64,000 nt of DNA, taken from the NCBI GenBank assembly GCA_017308135.1, contig JAFKFM010000007.1, positions 204,001 through 268,000 of the forward strand. Reading direction: 5' to 3'. Under the pieces are notes generated by a model that did not search any database, had not been told where the DNA came from, and was given only the letters and a program-made list of their open reading frames with translations. This document shows, one piece after another, positions 44,825-53,406 of the stretch (its first letter is position 1; each line of letters starts with the position of its first letter). Source of the DNA: Alphaproteobacteria bacterium. Its GTDB lineage: Bacteria; Pseudomonadota; Alphaproteobacteria; CACIAM-22H2. Position numbers and translations under genes: made by a program.

Positions 44825-46531
44825 TCAGCCGGATTGTTTCACCAGATCGGCGATTCGTTCGGCGATCATGATCGTGGGCAGGTTGATATTGGCGCGGGGG
44901 ATCGTGGGCATGATCGACGCGTCGACGATCCGCAAACCGTCGATGCCGCGCACGCGGCCCTCGGAATCGACCACGGCCATCGGGTCGTCCTCGGCGCCCA
45001 TGCGGCACGAACACGAGGCGTGCCACACGCCGACGGCCGCACGGCGGATGAACGCCTCGAGCGCGTCGTCGTCCGCCAGCAGTTTGTCGAGCGGCGGCGC
45101 TTCGAGGATGAAGTTGCGCATCAGGAAGCGGCGAAACGGCGCGGGGCCGTCCAGCATCGTCGCCATGATGCGGGTCAGGAAGGCGTTGCGGGCGTTGATC
45201 TCGCCGACCTGGCGCACCTTTTCGCTGAAGCTGGCCGCGAAGGGATCATCGCACACCTCGCGCACCGCCTTGGTGTCGAACACGCGGCGCAGATGGCGTA
45301 GGGCGGCCATCATACGATCGACGTCGCGCCGATCATGCAGCAGCCGGAAATCGACGCGCGGCGATCGGCGCCAGTCGGACGATTCGAGAAGCACTTCGCC
45401 GGCTTCCGAGAAGGTCTTGTTGACCCATGTCGTGACCGAGCAGATCTGCTCGCCCACGGCGTGCCACGCGGCTTTCGTCGAGACCGACACCGCCATGTCG
45501 GAGACCGGCATATCCGGCAATCCGGAGGAGAAGCGCAAGCCCACGAGAAGATGCCGGCGCGTGCGTCCGTTGAGGCGCGCATGCGGCCGTATGAAAGCGG
45601 CCAAGGCCACGGAAGGGTGGTCCATCAAGCGTTTGCCCACGCCTTGGAGCGCGTGACGGACATCGATGCCGAGATCGCGCAGATGGCCCGGCGCGCCGAT
45701 GCCCGCGCGCAGCATGATCGCGGGCGAATGGATGGCGCCCGCGGAAAGTATGACTTCGTTCGCGCGGAATTCGCGTTCTTCGCCGCGCATGGCAACGCGC
45801 ACGCCGGCGCATTTGCGCCCCTCGAACAACAGCGCGGCGACCGTCGCGTCGGTTTCGATCGTCAGATTGGACCGGGCGCGCACCGTCGGCGTGAGATACG
45901 CGATCGCCGTCGGCACGCGCCGGTCATAGGCGTTCGAAATCGTGAAGGGGTGATAGCCGTCCTCGAACGCACCGTTCTGATCCGCGACGTAGCGATAGCC
46001 GAGTTCTTCGAAGCCGGCCGCCATCGCCTTGCCGTGCCCGGCCCACATTTCCGGGAAGATCCGCCGGATCGGCATCGGGCCGTCCTTGCCGTGCAGCGGA
46101 TCGTCGAAATCCATGTCGCGTTCGAGTTTGCGGAAATAGGGCAGGACGGAATTCCAGTTCCACCCTTTTGCGCCGCGCGATTCCCATTCGTCGTAATCGA
46201 CGGGACCGCCGCGATTGGCGAGCTGGCCGTTGATCGACGAACCGCCGCCCAGGACGCGCGCTTGCTCGTATTTGCGCAGCCGCGCACGCGGCGCGTCCGG
46301 CTGGTTCTGCGGCATTCTCTCGGTCGTGACGCGCAGGTCGTTCCACAGGAAGCGTTTATCGAGGAACGCACGCGCGGCGAAGCTGTCGAGAATCTCGTCG
46401 GGCGTGGCGCCGTCCTTGATGTCGCGGCCGGCCTCGATCAACAGAACGCGGCACTCGCTTTTTTCCGAAAGGCGGGCCGCCAGAACGCAACCGGCGGAGC
46501 CGCCGCCAACGATGATGTAGTCGTAAGTCAT
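44825..46531 (-). CDS. GMC-family FAD oxidoreductase (choline dehydrogenase-like)
   Basis: This 568-residue flavoprotein opens with the FAD motif IIVGGGSAGCVLAARLSE and continues with GGSSINGQLANRG and SAGAIHSPAIMLRAGIG. The C-terminal catalytic pair appears as His in VWHASCSCRMG and Asn in PRANINLPT. It oxidises alcohol groups of choline, polyols or sugars. ATG 46531 is used because the -10 promoter box at 46548-46553 makes the upstream ATG 46576 impossible as a start. It precedes the aldehyde dehydrogenase gene, suggesting alcohol to aldehyde to acid. Confidence 0.88.
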   Translation of the reverse strand: MTYDYIIVGGGSAGCVLAARLSEKSECRVLLIEAGRDIKDGATPDEILDSFAARAFLDKRFLWNDLRVTTERMPQNQPDAPRARLRKYEQARVLGGGSSINGQLANRGGPVDYDEWESRGAKGWNWNSVLPYFRKLERDMDFDDPLHGKDGPMPIRRIFPEMWAGHGKAMAAGFEELGYRYVADQNGAFEDGYHPFTISNAYDRRVPTAIAYLTPTVRARSNLTIETDATVAALLFEGRKCAGVRVAMRGEEREFRANEVILSAGAIHSPAIMLRAGIGAPGHLRDLGIDVRHALQGVGKRLMDHPSVALAAFIRPHARLNGRTRRHLLVGLRFSSGLPDMPVSDMAVSVSTKAAWHAVGEQICSVTTWVNKTFSEAGEVLLESSDWRRSPRVDFRLLHDRRDVDRMMAALRHLRRVFDTKAVREVCDDPFAASFSEKVRQVGEINARNAFLTRIMATMLDGPAPFRRFLMRNFILEAPPLDKLLADDDALEAFIRRAAVGVWHASCSCRMGAEDDPMAVVDSEGRVRGIDGLRIVDASIMPTIPRANINLPTIMIAERIADLVKQSG

Positions 46532-46547
46532 TTCCATCCCCACGCGC

Positions 46548-46576
46548 GTTATAACCGCTTTCATTTTCAGGCTCAA
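46548..46576 (-). promoter_or_regulatory. Promoter and LacI-type operator of the GMC gene
   Basis: On the minus strand TTGAGC (46576-46571), 17 bases and TATAAC (46553-46548) form the promoter. The operator TGAAAGCGGTTATA (46563-46550) overlaps the -10. The leader is only about 10 bases. Confidence 0.72.
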
Positions 46577-46632
46577 TCAGGCTTGCGGCCGCATCGCGGA
46601 CTTGGATGTTTCGTCACCGAAAGCCGGTCCTA

Positions 46633-46667
46633 TTGACACTCTTCGATTAGTAATGTAAGCGCTACCA
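46633..46667 (+). promoter_or_regulatory. LacI-type operator before the DHDPS-family gene
   Basis: TTGACA (46633-46638) lies upstream of the operator TGTAAGCGCTACCA (46654-46667). No good -10 is seen at 17-base spacing. The gene starts at 46691. Confidence 0.55.
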
Positions 46668-46690
46668 TCAAATTGTGAGGGAGTGAAGCG

Positions 46691-47650
46691 ATGAAGCACG
46701 ACATTACACGCGGCGTTATCGCCGCACCGGTAACGCCGTTCAATCCGGACGAGTCCGTCGATTGGCGTTCGCTCGACTCCTACCTCGCCGAAGTCGCCGC
46801 CGGCGGTCCCTCGGGCATCGCCATGAATATGGCCGCCAGCGAAGGCGGCTCGCTCAGCGTCGACGAGCAGCTCGAAGTGATGCGCCGGACCCGCAAAGCC
46901 GCGGGGGGCGCTTGCGCGGTCGTGTCGGGCGTTGTCGCCGCGAGCACGAGCAAGGCGATCGAACTTGGCAAGCGCTTGGTCGAGGCGGGGGCGGATGCGC
47001 TGGTCGTCTTCCCGCCGTTGCCGACTTTCGTGTCCAAGCCGCTGCCCGTGGATGTCGTCGTCGATTTCCACCGCGCGATCGCCGAAGGCACCGGCGTGCC
47101 GATCGTCGCGTTCCACACGCCCTTCGTCGATTACCCGCCGGGCACGATCAAGGGCCTGTCGGCGATCAAATCGATCGTGGCGCTGAAGGATGCCGCGTTC
47201 AACATCGAGCGCACGGCCGAACTTGTCGAGGAAGCCGAAGGCACCAATATCGCGGTGATGACCGGCAACGATACCTTCATCCTCGAAGCGATGCTGCTGG
47301 GCTGCAAAGGCGCCTTGATCGGCTTCGCTGGCACCGCCACCGCCAAACTGGTCGAGATGAATCGCCTCGCTCAAGCCGGGAAGGCCACCGAAGCCTATGC
47401 GATCTGGAACCAGATCGGGCCTTGGGCGCGCATTACGTGGCGGGCGCCGCTGCGCGATTATCGCGTGCGCATGAAGTACGCGCTGGTTCGCCAAGGACTG
47501 ATCGCGCATGCGACGGCGCGTCTGCCGCAGCCGGGAATCAGCGATATCGATAAGGCCGATATCGATCGTTGCTTCGAACGCTACGGCCTGGACGATCCCG
47601 CGTATTTGCCCGCGGGCCGTCGGATCTCCGCGGGGCGCGCGGCCGAGTAA
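46691..47650 (+). CDS. Dihydrodipicolinate synthase-family aldolase/dehydratase
   Basis: This 319-residue TIM-barrel enzyme keeps the Schiff-base lysine K166 (VALKD) and the late GFAGT. The normally conserved tyrosine motif YNxP reads FHTP (141-144), so the tyrosine hydroxyl is missing; related sugar-acid and pyruvate lyases also vary here. Family roles include 2-keto-3-deoxy-pentonate dehydratase, 5-dehydro-4-deoxyglucarate dehydratase and pyruvate aldolases; the island's dehydratases make such a role likely. GAGGGAG precedes the ATG. The decayed relative at 21215 lost the matching region. Confidence 0.84.
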   Translation: MKHDITRGVIAAPVTPFNPDESVDWRSLDSYLAEVAAGGPSGIAMNMAASEGGSLSVDEQLEVMRRTRKAAGGACAVVSGVVAASTSKAIELGKRLVEAGADALVVFPPLPTFVSKPLPVDVVVDFHRAIAEGTGVPIVAFHTPFVDYPPGTIKGLSAIKSIVALKDAAFNIERTAELVEEAEGTNIAVMTGNDTFILEAMLLGCKGALIGFAGTATAKLVEMNRLAQAGKATEAYAIWNQIGPWARITWRAPLRDYRVRMKYALVRQGLIAHATARLPQPGISDIDKADIDRCFERYGLDDPAYLPAGRRISAGRAAE

Positions 47651-47661
47651 GGACGCGCGAC

Positions 47662-48687
47662 ATGCTGGCGCTGCGCAAGCTCGCACCCGCACCCGGCGTA
47701 TCGCTTGTCGATGTCCCGCTGCCGGCCCCGCCGGGGCCCGGCGAGGCGTTGCTCGAAGTCCTTGCGGTCGGGGTGTGCGGCAGCGATCTGCATATCGATC
47801 GCTGGGCGCCGGGATATTGGCATCTCGCGAAGGCCTTGCCGCTGACGATGGGCCACGAATTCGTCGCCCGCGTCGTGGCCGCCCCCGGCGATCCGTCGCT
47901 GATGCCGGGTGCGCGCGTCGCCGTCGTTCCGGCCACGACTTGCGGCAAATGCGAAGCTTGCATGCGTGCCGATCTGGACTCGTGCCAGGATCGGCGCGGA
48001 ATCGGCGTGATGCGCGACGGCGGTTTCGCGCGCTATGTCTGCGTTCCGGCGCGCAATTGCGTCCCGGTGCCCGACAGCCTTCCCGACGATGTCGCCGCTT
48101 TGGCGGAACCCGTCGCCGTCGGCTTCAACGCCGTCGCCACCGCCCGCGTGGCGAAGGGCGAGCGGGTTATCGTGTTCGGGCCGGGGACGATCGGGCAAGG
48201 GATCGCGCTTCTCGCCAAACGTGCCGGCGCCGACGTGACGATCGTCGGCCATGACGACGCGGCCCGGCTGTCGGTGCTGGAGGGGCTCGCGGCGGGTGCC
48301 ATTTACGACACATCCCGGCGGGCCGACGCGGCGGCCGTTCGCGCGCTCGCCGGTTCGTTCGATATCGCCTTCGATGCGGCGGGGGCACGCCCCGCTTTCG
48401 ATGCGGCGTTCGCGGCGCTGCGGCCGACAGGGCGGCTTGTCGCCGTCGGGATCCAGCACGCGCCGATCGAGGTCGATATGGTGCGCTTGGTCCGCAAGCG
48501 CCTTTCGATCGTCGGTGCTTTCAGCTCGCCCGCGTCCATCTGGCCGGACGTGATCGCCGTGCTGGCGCGCGAGCCGGCGACATTCGCGCCGATGGTCACG
48601 CATCGCTATCCGCTCGCCGAGATCGGTGCGGCATTTGCCGCCGCCCATGCGCGGCAGGCCTCGAAGGCGATTGTCTTTCCGATTTGA
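47662..48687 (+). CDS. Zinc-dependent alcohol dehydrogenase (MDR family)
   Basis: This 341-residue medium-chain dehydrogenase has catalytic zinc ligands in GVCGSDLH and GHEF, a structural zinc lobe TTCGKCEACMRADLDSC, and the cofactor motif GPGTIGQG (about 172-179). It resembles threonine, sorbitol or aldonate dehydrogenases. ATG 47662 follows the preceding gene by 11 bases. It probably works with the preceding aldolase. Confidence 0.88.
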   Translation: MLALRKLAPAPGVSLVDVPLPAPPGPGEALLEVLAVGVCGSDLHIDRWAPGYWHLAKALPLTMGHEFVARVVAAPGDPSLMPGARVAVVPATTCGKCEACMRADLDSCQDRRGIGVMRDGGFARYVCVPARNCVPVPDSLPDDVAALAEPVAVGFNAVATARVAKGERVIVFGPGTIGQGIALLAKRAGADVTIVGHDDAARLSVLEGLAAGAIYDTSRRADAAAVRALAGSFDIAFDAAGARPAFDAAFAALRPTGRLVAVGIQHAPIEVDMVRLVRKRLSIVGAFSSPASIWPDVIAVLAREPATFAPMVTHRYPLAEIGAAFAAAHARQASKAIVFPI

Positions 48688-48759
48688 CCGGATTCCGGTC
48701 CAGAATGCGGCGCTCTTGCAGTGGCGGCAGCGATGGGTCCGCAAAGGTGACGTTCGACC

Positions 48760-49980
48760 ATGAAACCGGAATCCGCTTCTCCCGCCGTCGATCCCTGGAA
48801 AGCCTTTAGCGGCGGGGCGGGCGAACGCGGCTTAGGCCGCGTGTTGTCGTTGAACGATTTCGAGCCGTTGGCGCGCGCGCGTCTGCCGCGGCCGATCTTC
48901 GGATACGTGTCGGGTGCCGCGGAAACCAATGCCGCGCTGGATGCAAGCCGTCACGCGTTCGAAAAATGGCGCTTCGTCACGCGCGTGCTGTGCGACGTTT
49001 CGGCGCGCAGCCAGAGCATCGATCTTTTCGGCACGACCTATTCTTCGCCCTTCGGCATTGCGCCGATGGGACTTGCCGCCTTGTCCGCGTTCGACGGCGA
49101 TCGCGTCGCCGCGCGCGCGGCCGCGCTTGCGGGCATTCCCTATGTGCTGAGCGGATCGTCGTTGACGCGGCTGGAGGACGTTGCCCAAGCCGCGCCGGGC
49201 AGCTGGTTTCAGGCCTATCTGCCGGGCGACGAAGGGCGGATCGGCGCGTTGCTCGACCGGGTCGAGAAGGCGGGATTCCGCACGCTCGTGGTGACCGTGG
49301 ATATTCCCGTGGCCGGCAATCGCGAAAACAATATTCGGGCCGGTTTCTCGACGCCGCTACGCCCGACCTTGCGCTTGGCCTGGGATGGTATCGTCCGGCC
49401 GCGTTGGCTGTGCGGCACCTTCTTGCGGACGTTGTTGACGACGGGAATGCCGCATTTCGAGAATTCGTTCGCCGAACGTGGCGCGCCGATTCTGTCGCCA
49501 AAGGTCGATCGCGACTTCTCCAATCGCGCCCATTTCAATTGGGATCATGTCCGGCGGATCCGTGCCCGCTGGAAAGGCGCCTTCGTCTTGAAGGGAATTT
49601 TGAGCCCTGCGGATGCTGCCGAAGCGCGACGGACGGGCGTCGATGGCGTGATCGTTTCGAACCATGGCGGCCGGCAGCTCGACTATGCGGCGGCGCCGAT
49701 GCAAGTGTTGTCGTCGATCGTCGCCGAGGCGGGCGGCATGACGATCATGATGGATGGCGGCGTGCGACGCGGTACCGATGTCATCAAGGCACTTGCGTTG
49801 GGCGCGCGCGCCGTCTTTATCGGCCGGCCGTTTAACTACGCCGCGTCGACCTATGGCGAAGCGGGGATCGCGCATGCGATCCGTCTTCTGCGCGGCGAAG
49901 TCGATCGAAATCTTGCGATGCTGGGGATCGACGATATCGCGAAACTCGATCGTAAAGCGCTGATCGCCGCCGACGCCTGA
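48760..49980 (+). CDS. FMN-dependent alpha-hydroxy-acid dehydrogenase (LldD/Mdl type)
   Basis: This 406-residue TIM-barrel flavoprotein has the active-site signature SNHGGRQLD with the catalytic histidine, MMDGGVRRGTD for phosphate of FMN, and FGYVSGAAET near residues 46-55. Relatives oxidise L-lactate, mandelate or glycolate. L-lactate would be a natural end-product of the diketo sugar-acid route suggested for 12076, 27539 and 28634. It is the last gene before the right island boundary; the ribosome site AAGGTGA is modest. Confidence 0.88.
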   Translation: MKPESASPAVDPWKAFSGGAGERGLGRVLSLNDFEPLARARLPRPIFGYVSGAAETNAALDASRHAFEKWRFVTRVLCDVSARSQSIDLFGTTYSSPFGIAPMGLAALSAFDGDRVAARAAALAGIPYVLSGSSLTRLEDVAQAAPGSWFQAYLPGDEGRIGALLDRVEKAGFRTLVVTVDIPVAGNRENNIRAGFSTPLRPTLRLAWDGIVRPRWLCGTFLRTLLTTGMPHFENSFAERGAPILSPKVDRDFSNRAHFNWDHVRRIRARWKGAFVLKGILSPADAAEARRTGVDGVIVSNHGGRQLDYAAAPMQVLSSIVAEAGGMTIMMDGGVRRGTDVIKALALGARAVFIGRPFNYAASTYGEAGIAHAIRLLRGEVDRNLAMLGIDDIAKLDRKALIAADA

Positions 49981-50130
49981 TCCAACTTCTTGGGCGATAG
50001 ATACGCGTCGGCTCGGTCTTGAGAAGTCGTTTTCGACTTTCCGTCGTCCTCAAAATTCCCTTGGGGTTCAATGGGGCTCTTTGGGGTTCCGGCGACGGAA
50101 AACTGTAGGACTATCAACGCGGCTTGACAG

Positions 50131-50189
<59 letters not shown>

Positions 50190-50194
50190 TAAAG

Positions 50195-50222
50195 GCCCCG
50201 GTCACCGACCGGGGCTTTTTTT
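50195..50222 (+). terminator. Intrinsic terminator after the tRNA fragment
   Basis: GCCCCGGT (50195-50202) pairs with ACCGGGGC (50208-50215) across the loop CACCG and is followed by seven T residues. The stem is identical to that at 737-757 while the loop differs. It probably was the original chromosomal tRNA-Lys terminator and now also closes the converging gene at 50240. Confidence 0.9.
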
Positions 50223-50239
50223 GCGCGACACAGTGCGCA

Positions 50240-50770
50240 TCATCCGATTTGCTTGAGGCCTTGAGCATAGCGGCGGCCGTTGGCGACGTAACCCGCCGCC
50301 GAGGCGCGGATCATGTCGATATCGCGCTCGGTCAGCGGACGCATGATCTTTGCGGGCGCGCCGACGATCAGCGAGCCTTCGGGAAATTCCTTGCCTTCGG
50401 TCACCAGCGCGCCGGCGCCGACGATGCAATGGCGCGCGATGCGCGTGCGGTTGAGGATCGTCGCCCCCATGCCGATCAGGCAATCGTCGGCGATGGTGCA
50501 GCCATGCGCGGTGACGCGATGGCCGATCGTCACGTTCGCGCCGATGGTGAGCGGCGCGCCGGCGTCGGAATGCAGGACCGAGTTGTCCTGAATATTCGCG
50601 CCGTCGCCGATCACGATCTCCTCGTTGTCGCCCCGGATCACCGCGCCGAACCAGATGGTGACGCCTTCGCCCAGGCGCACATTGCCGATCACTTGCGCGC
50701 TCGGTGCGATCCAGAAATCGCCCGATTTCGGGAGCTTGGGCGTCGCGCCGTCGAGCGAATGGATCGGCAT
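50240..50770 (-). CDS. Gamma-carbonic anhydrase/acetyltransferase-family protein
   Basis: This 176-residue left-handed beta-helix protein has the hexapeptide-repeat pattern (VIGNVRLGEGVTIWFGAVIRGDNEEIVIGDGANIQDN). Metal-site histidines appear in VLHSDAG and TIGHRVTAHG. It matches YrdA/PaaY-type proteins, whose role is often unknown. AAGGAG precedes ATG 50770. It is outside the proposed island. Confidence 0.9.
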   Translation of the reverse strand: MPIHSLDGATPKLPKSGDFWIAPSAQVIGNVRLGEGVTIWFGAVIRGDNEEIVIGDGANIQDNSVLHSDAGAPLTIGANVTIGHRVTAHGCTIADDCLIGMGATILNRTRIARHCIVGAGALVTEGKEFPEGSLIVGAPAKIMRPLTERDIDMIRASAAGYVANGRRYAQGLKQIG

Positions 50771-50952
50771 CTTGAACTCCTTGCGGCTTTGTTTTCCGCG
50801 CGATGTTAGCGGCGGCGGCGGCGCCCTATGGCGCGCGATGCGGAACGATTTCGCGCGTTGAAATTGGGTCTCGGCCTTGTGTTCAACGCGCGCCCGGCGA
50901 TGTGACACTCGCCGCGGTTCTGGCTTCGAGAGGCCAGCTTGGAGAGAAAAGC

Positions 50953-52110
50953 ATGATCCGGCGTTTCGAACAACGCATGCGTATCGCCGATGCCGATCAC
51001 GGCGTTGTCTATCGCAACAACGCGGAGTTCTGCGGCTGGCCCTTCGTCAGCGGCTTCTGGACGACCGCGCAGGGCCATCACGTCGTCGCCTTCATGAAGA
51101 AGCCGAGCACCTATCGCGAAGCGTCGGAAGTGAATCATGACGAAGTCGCCCTGGTCGGGCCGCAGATGGTCACGCTGCGGTCGCGCGACGGCGGATACAG
51201 CTGGGACCCGAACTCGATGCGGCTGCTGTTCGACCTGTCGGCCGATCAGAACGCGATGTTCGCGAAGGCGCGGACCGATTATGCGGATTTGCCGCCGATC
51301 GATTTCACCAATCGCGACGTGCTGGTCGCCTCGGGCGGCACGCCCGATTATTTCCGGCCGCATAGCCGCGCCTGGATCCGCGTATCGACCGATGGCGGCG
51401 ACAGCTGGCGCCCGCCGCTGCTCGCCCCCAATCTCGGCTGGCCGTCGCTGTCGGGCCACGCTTCGGCGCTGGTGCGCCCCGACGGCGTCAGCCTCGTCTT
51501 CCTGACCGCCGTCGGCGCCGATGGCTGGGGCCGCCGGCCGATCGTCTATGCGAGCATCGACGACGGCACGGCGTGGACCTTCCTGTCGGTCATCACGTCC
51601 AAGCACGACGACGGAGCCGCCGACGGGGATCGTAACGTGCCGCTGCGTTTCGGCCCGCATCGCTATTTCTATCCGCGCGGCATTACGCTGCCGGACGGGC
51701 GCATCCTGCTGTCGCTGCGTTGCCAGCGCGATCCCACGTCGTTGCTATGGACCGAGATTTTCCAAAGCGACGACGGCGGCTTGACCTGGCGTTTCCTGTC
51801 GCGCGTCAACGATTGGGGCGCGCCCGGCGATCTCGTGCGCCTCGCCGACGGCCGCATCGCCTGCGTCTATGGCTATCGCTTGCCGCCATTCGGCGTGCGC
51901 GTGCGCTACAGCGAGGACGACGGCCGCAGCTGGGGGCGCGAATGGGTGCTGCGCGACGACGGCGGCAGCTGGGATCTCGGCTATCCGCGCGTGGCGGAGA
52001 TCGCACCAGGCAAGCTGATGTGCGTCTACTACATGAACACCAAGGACGATCCCATCCAGCTCAACGGCGGCGTTCGGCATATCGCGCGCAGCGTGTTTTC
52101 GGCGGAATAG
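50953..52110 (+). CDS. BNR/sialidase-fold protein
   Basis: This 385-residue predicted six-bladed propeller has five Asp-box-like motifs: SRDGGYSW (77-84), STDGGDSW (145-152), SIDDGTAW (201-208), SDDGGLTW (272-279) and SEDDGRSW (320-327). No signal peptide is visible, so a cytosolic role is likely and true sialidase activity is uncertain. GGAGAG precedes ATG 50953. It starts a run with the aldolase and NTF2-like genes; a sugar- or sugar-acid-related hydrolase is a reasonable guess. Confidence 0.78.
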   Translation: MIRRFEQRMRIADADHGVVYRNNAEFCGWPFVSGFWTTAQGHHVVAFMKKPSTYREASEVNHDEVALVGPQMVTLRSRDGGYSWDPNSMRLLFDLSADQNAMFAKARTDYADLPPIDFTNRDVLVASGGTPDYFRPHSRAWIRVSTDGGDSWRPPLLAPNLGWPSLSGHASALVRPDGVSLVFLTAVGADGWGRRPIVYASIDDGTAWTFLSVITSKHDDGAADGDRNVPLRFGPHRYFYPRGITLPDGRILLSLRCQRDPTSLLWTEIFQSDDGGLTWRFLSRVNDWGAPGDLVRLADGRIACVYGYRLPPFGVRVRYSEDDGRSWGREWVLRDDGGSWDLGYPRVAEIAPGKLMCVYYMNTKDDPIQLNGGVRHIARSVFSAE

Positions 52111-52120
52111 GGGAGACGTC

Positions 52121-52903
52121 ATGACCAATCCGCGCCCGCCTTACGAGGATTTCCGCCGCCGCCTGCGCGCGCGCGAGCATGTTCTCGGCACTTTCGTCAA
52201 AACGCCGACCACGCATGCGATCGAGATTCTCGGCCTGCTCGGCTACGATTTCGTGGTCATCGACCAAGAACATGCGCCGCTCGACCGCTGGCAGATCGAC
52301 ACGATGGTGCTTGCCGCGCGCGCGTCGAACGTCGCGGGTATCGTGCGCGTCGGCGATCCGGGCGACGCCAATATTCTTTCCGTGCTCGATTGCGGCGCCG
52401 CGGGCATTCTGGTGCCGCATGTCGACAGCGCCGCCAAGGCGCGCGATATCGCCGCCGCGTGCCGCTATCGGGGCGGACGCCGGGGCTTCGCGAACACCAC
52501 GCGTGCGGGCGGCTTCGGCGAAGCTTCGTTCGCCGGGCATATCGCCGCACAGGACCAGCGCGTCGTCTGCACGGCGATGATCGAGGATTTGTCCGCGCTC
52601 GACCATTTGGACGAGATCGCCGCCGTCGAAGGCATCGACGCTTGGTTCGTCGGGCGCGGCGATCTGACGGCGGCACTCGGCGCGCCGTCGATGACCTCGC
52701 CCGAAACGCGCAAAGTGGTGGAGCCAATCATGGCCGCCGCGCGCAAGGCGGGTATTCCCGTGATCATGCTGTCGCCCGACCGCGCCGACGCCAAGGCGAT
52801 GGCCGAACTCGGGGCGAGCGCCTTCATGGTGTCCAGCGATCACGGCTTCCTCAAACAGGCGGCGCGCCAAGCGCTCGCCGAATTTTCGCCACCTATCGCC
52901 TAG
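52121..52903 (+). CDS. HpcH/HpaI-family aldolase
   Basis: This 260-residue class II pyruvate aldolase-like protein has VIDQEHAPLD (catalytic His region), VRVG, GILVPHVDSA, and metal-binding acidic residues in MIEDLS and GRGDL. The usual Gln of QVET is Met. Relatives cleave 2-keto-3-deoxy acids to pyruvate and an aldehyde. It starts 10 bases after the preceding gene. Confidence 0.86.
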   Translation: MTNPRPPYEDFRRRLRAREHVLGTFVKTPTTHAIEILGLLGYDFVVIDQEHAPLDRWQIDTMVLAARASNVAGIVRVGDPGDANILSVLDCGAAGILVPHVDSAAKARDIAAACRYRGGRRGFANTTRAGGFGEASFAGHIAAQDQRVVCTAMIEDLSALDHLDEIAAVEGIDAWFVGRGDLTAALGAPSMTSPETRKVVEPIMAAARKAGIPVIMLSPDRADAKAMAELGASAFMVSSDHGFLKQAARQALAEFSPPIA

Positions 52904-52922
52904 CACAACGGAAGGTACGACA

Positions 52923-53384
52923 ATGCACATCACACCCGAACGCATCGCGCTGACGCACACGTTGCACGCGCTGCTGGTCGACTATTGGCACGAAGTCGAC
53001 AGCAATTGGGGCCGCAAGGCGCCCGAATACTACACGCCCGACGGCGTGTTCCAGGGTCCGGCGGCGTCCTATGCCGGCCGCGAGAAGATCCGCCAATTCT
53101 ACAAATGGCGCGAAGACCGGGGTGCCCGCACCGTGGTCCACAGCGTCATCAACTTCCAGGCGATCCCGCAAGGGGACGACAAGGCGCTGTGCCACTGGTT
53201 CCTGATGCTCTACGCGGCCGACGGCAAGCCGCCGCTGCCCACGCATCCGCCGATCCAGATCGCCTATATGACCGACCACATGGTCCGCGACGCGAGCGGC
53301 GCCTGGCTCGTCGCGCATCGCAAATTCGAAAACTGGTTCGAAGGCGGCACGCCGACGACGAATCCGAAACTCGACGACAAGTAA
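52923..53384 (+). CDS. NTF2-like/SnoaL-like protein
   Basis: This 153-residue protein has the cone-fold pattern of NTF2-like proteins: WHEVDSNWGRKAPEYYTPDGVFQGPAASYAGREKIRQFYKWRED near the N-terminus and IAYMTDHMVRDASGAWLVAHRKFENWFEGG at the C-terminus. Members include isomerases, dioxygenase small subunits and proteins of unknown function. GGAAGG precedes the ATG. It closes the run with the sialidase-fold and aldolase genes. Confidence 0.75.
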   Translation: MHITPERIALTHTLHALLVDYWHEVDSNWGRKAPEYYTPDGVFQGPAASYAGREKIRQFYKWREDRGARTVVHSVINFQAIPQGDDKALCHWFLMLYAADGKPPLPTHPPIQIAYMTDHMVRDASGAWLVAHRKFENWFEGGTPTTNPKLDDK

Positions 53385-53406
53385 CCGTCGCGGGCGCGGG
53401 CCGGGA

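Noticed and set aside
50124..50129. TTGACA just before the tRNA fragment as a promoter
   Set aside because: No -10 box occurs at 16-18 bases, and the tRNA fragment lacks its 5' half.
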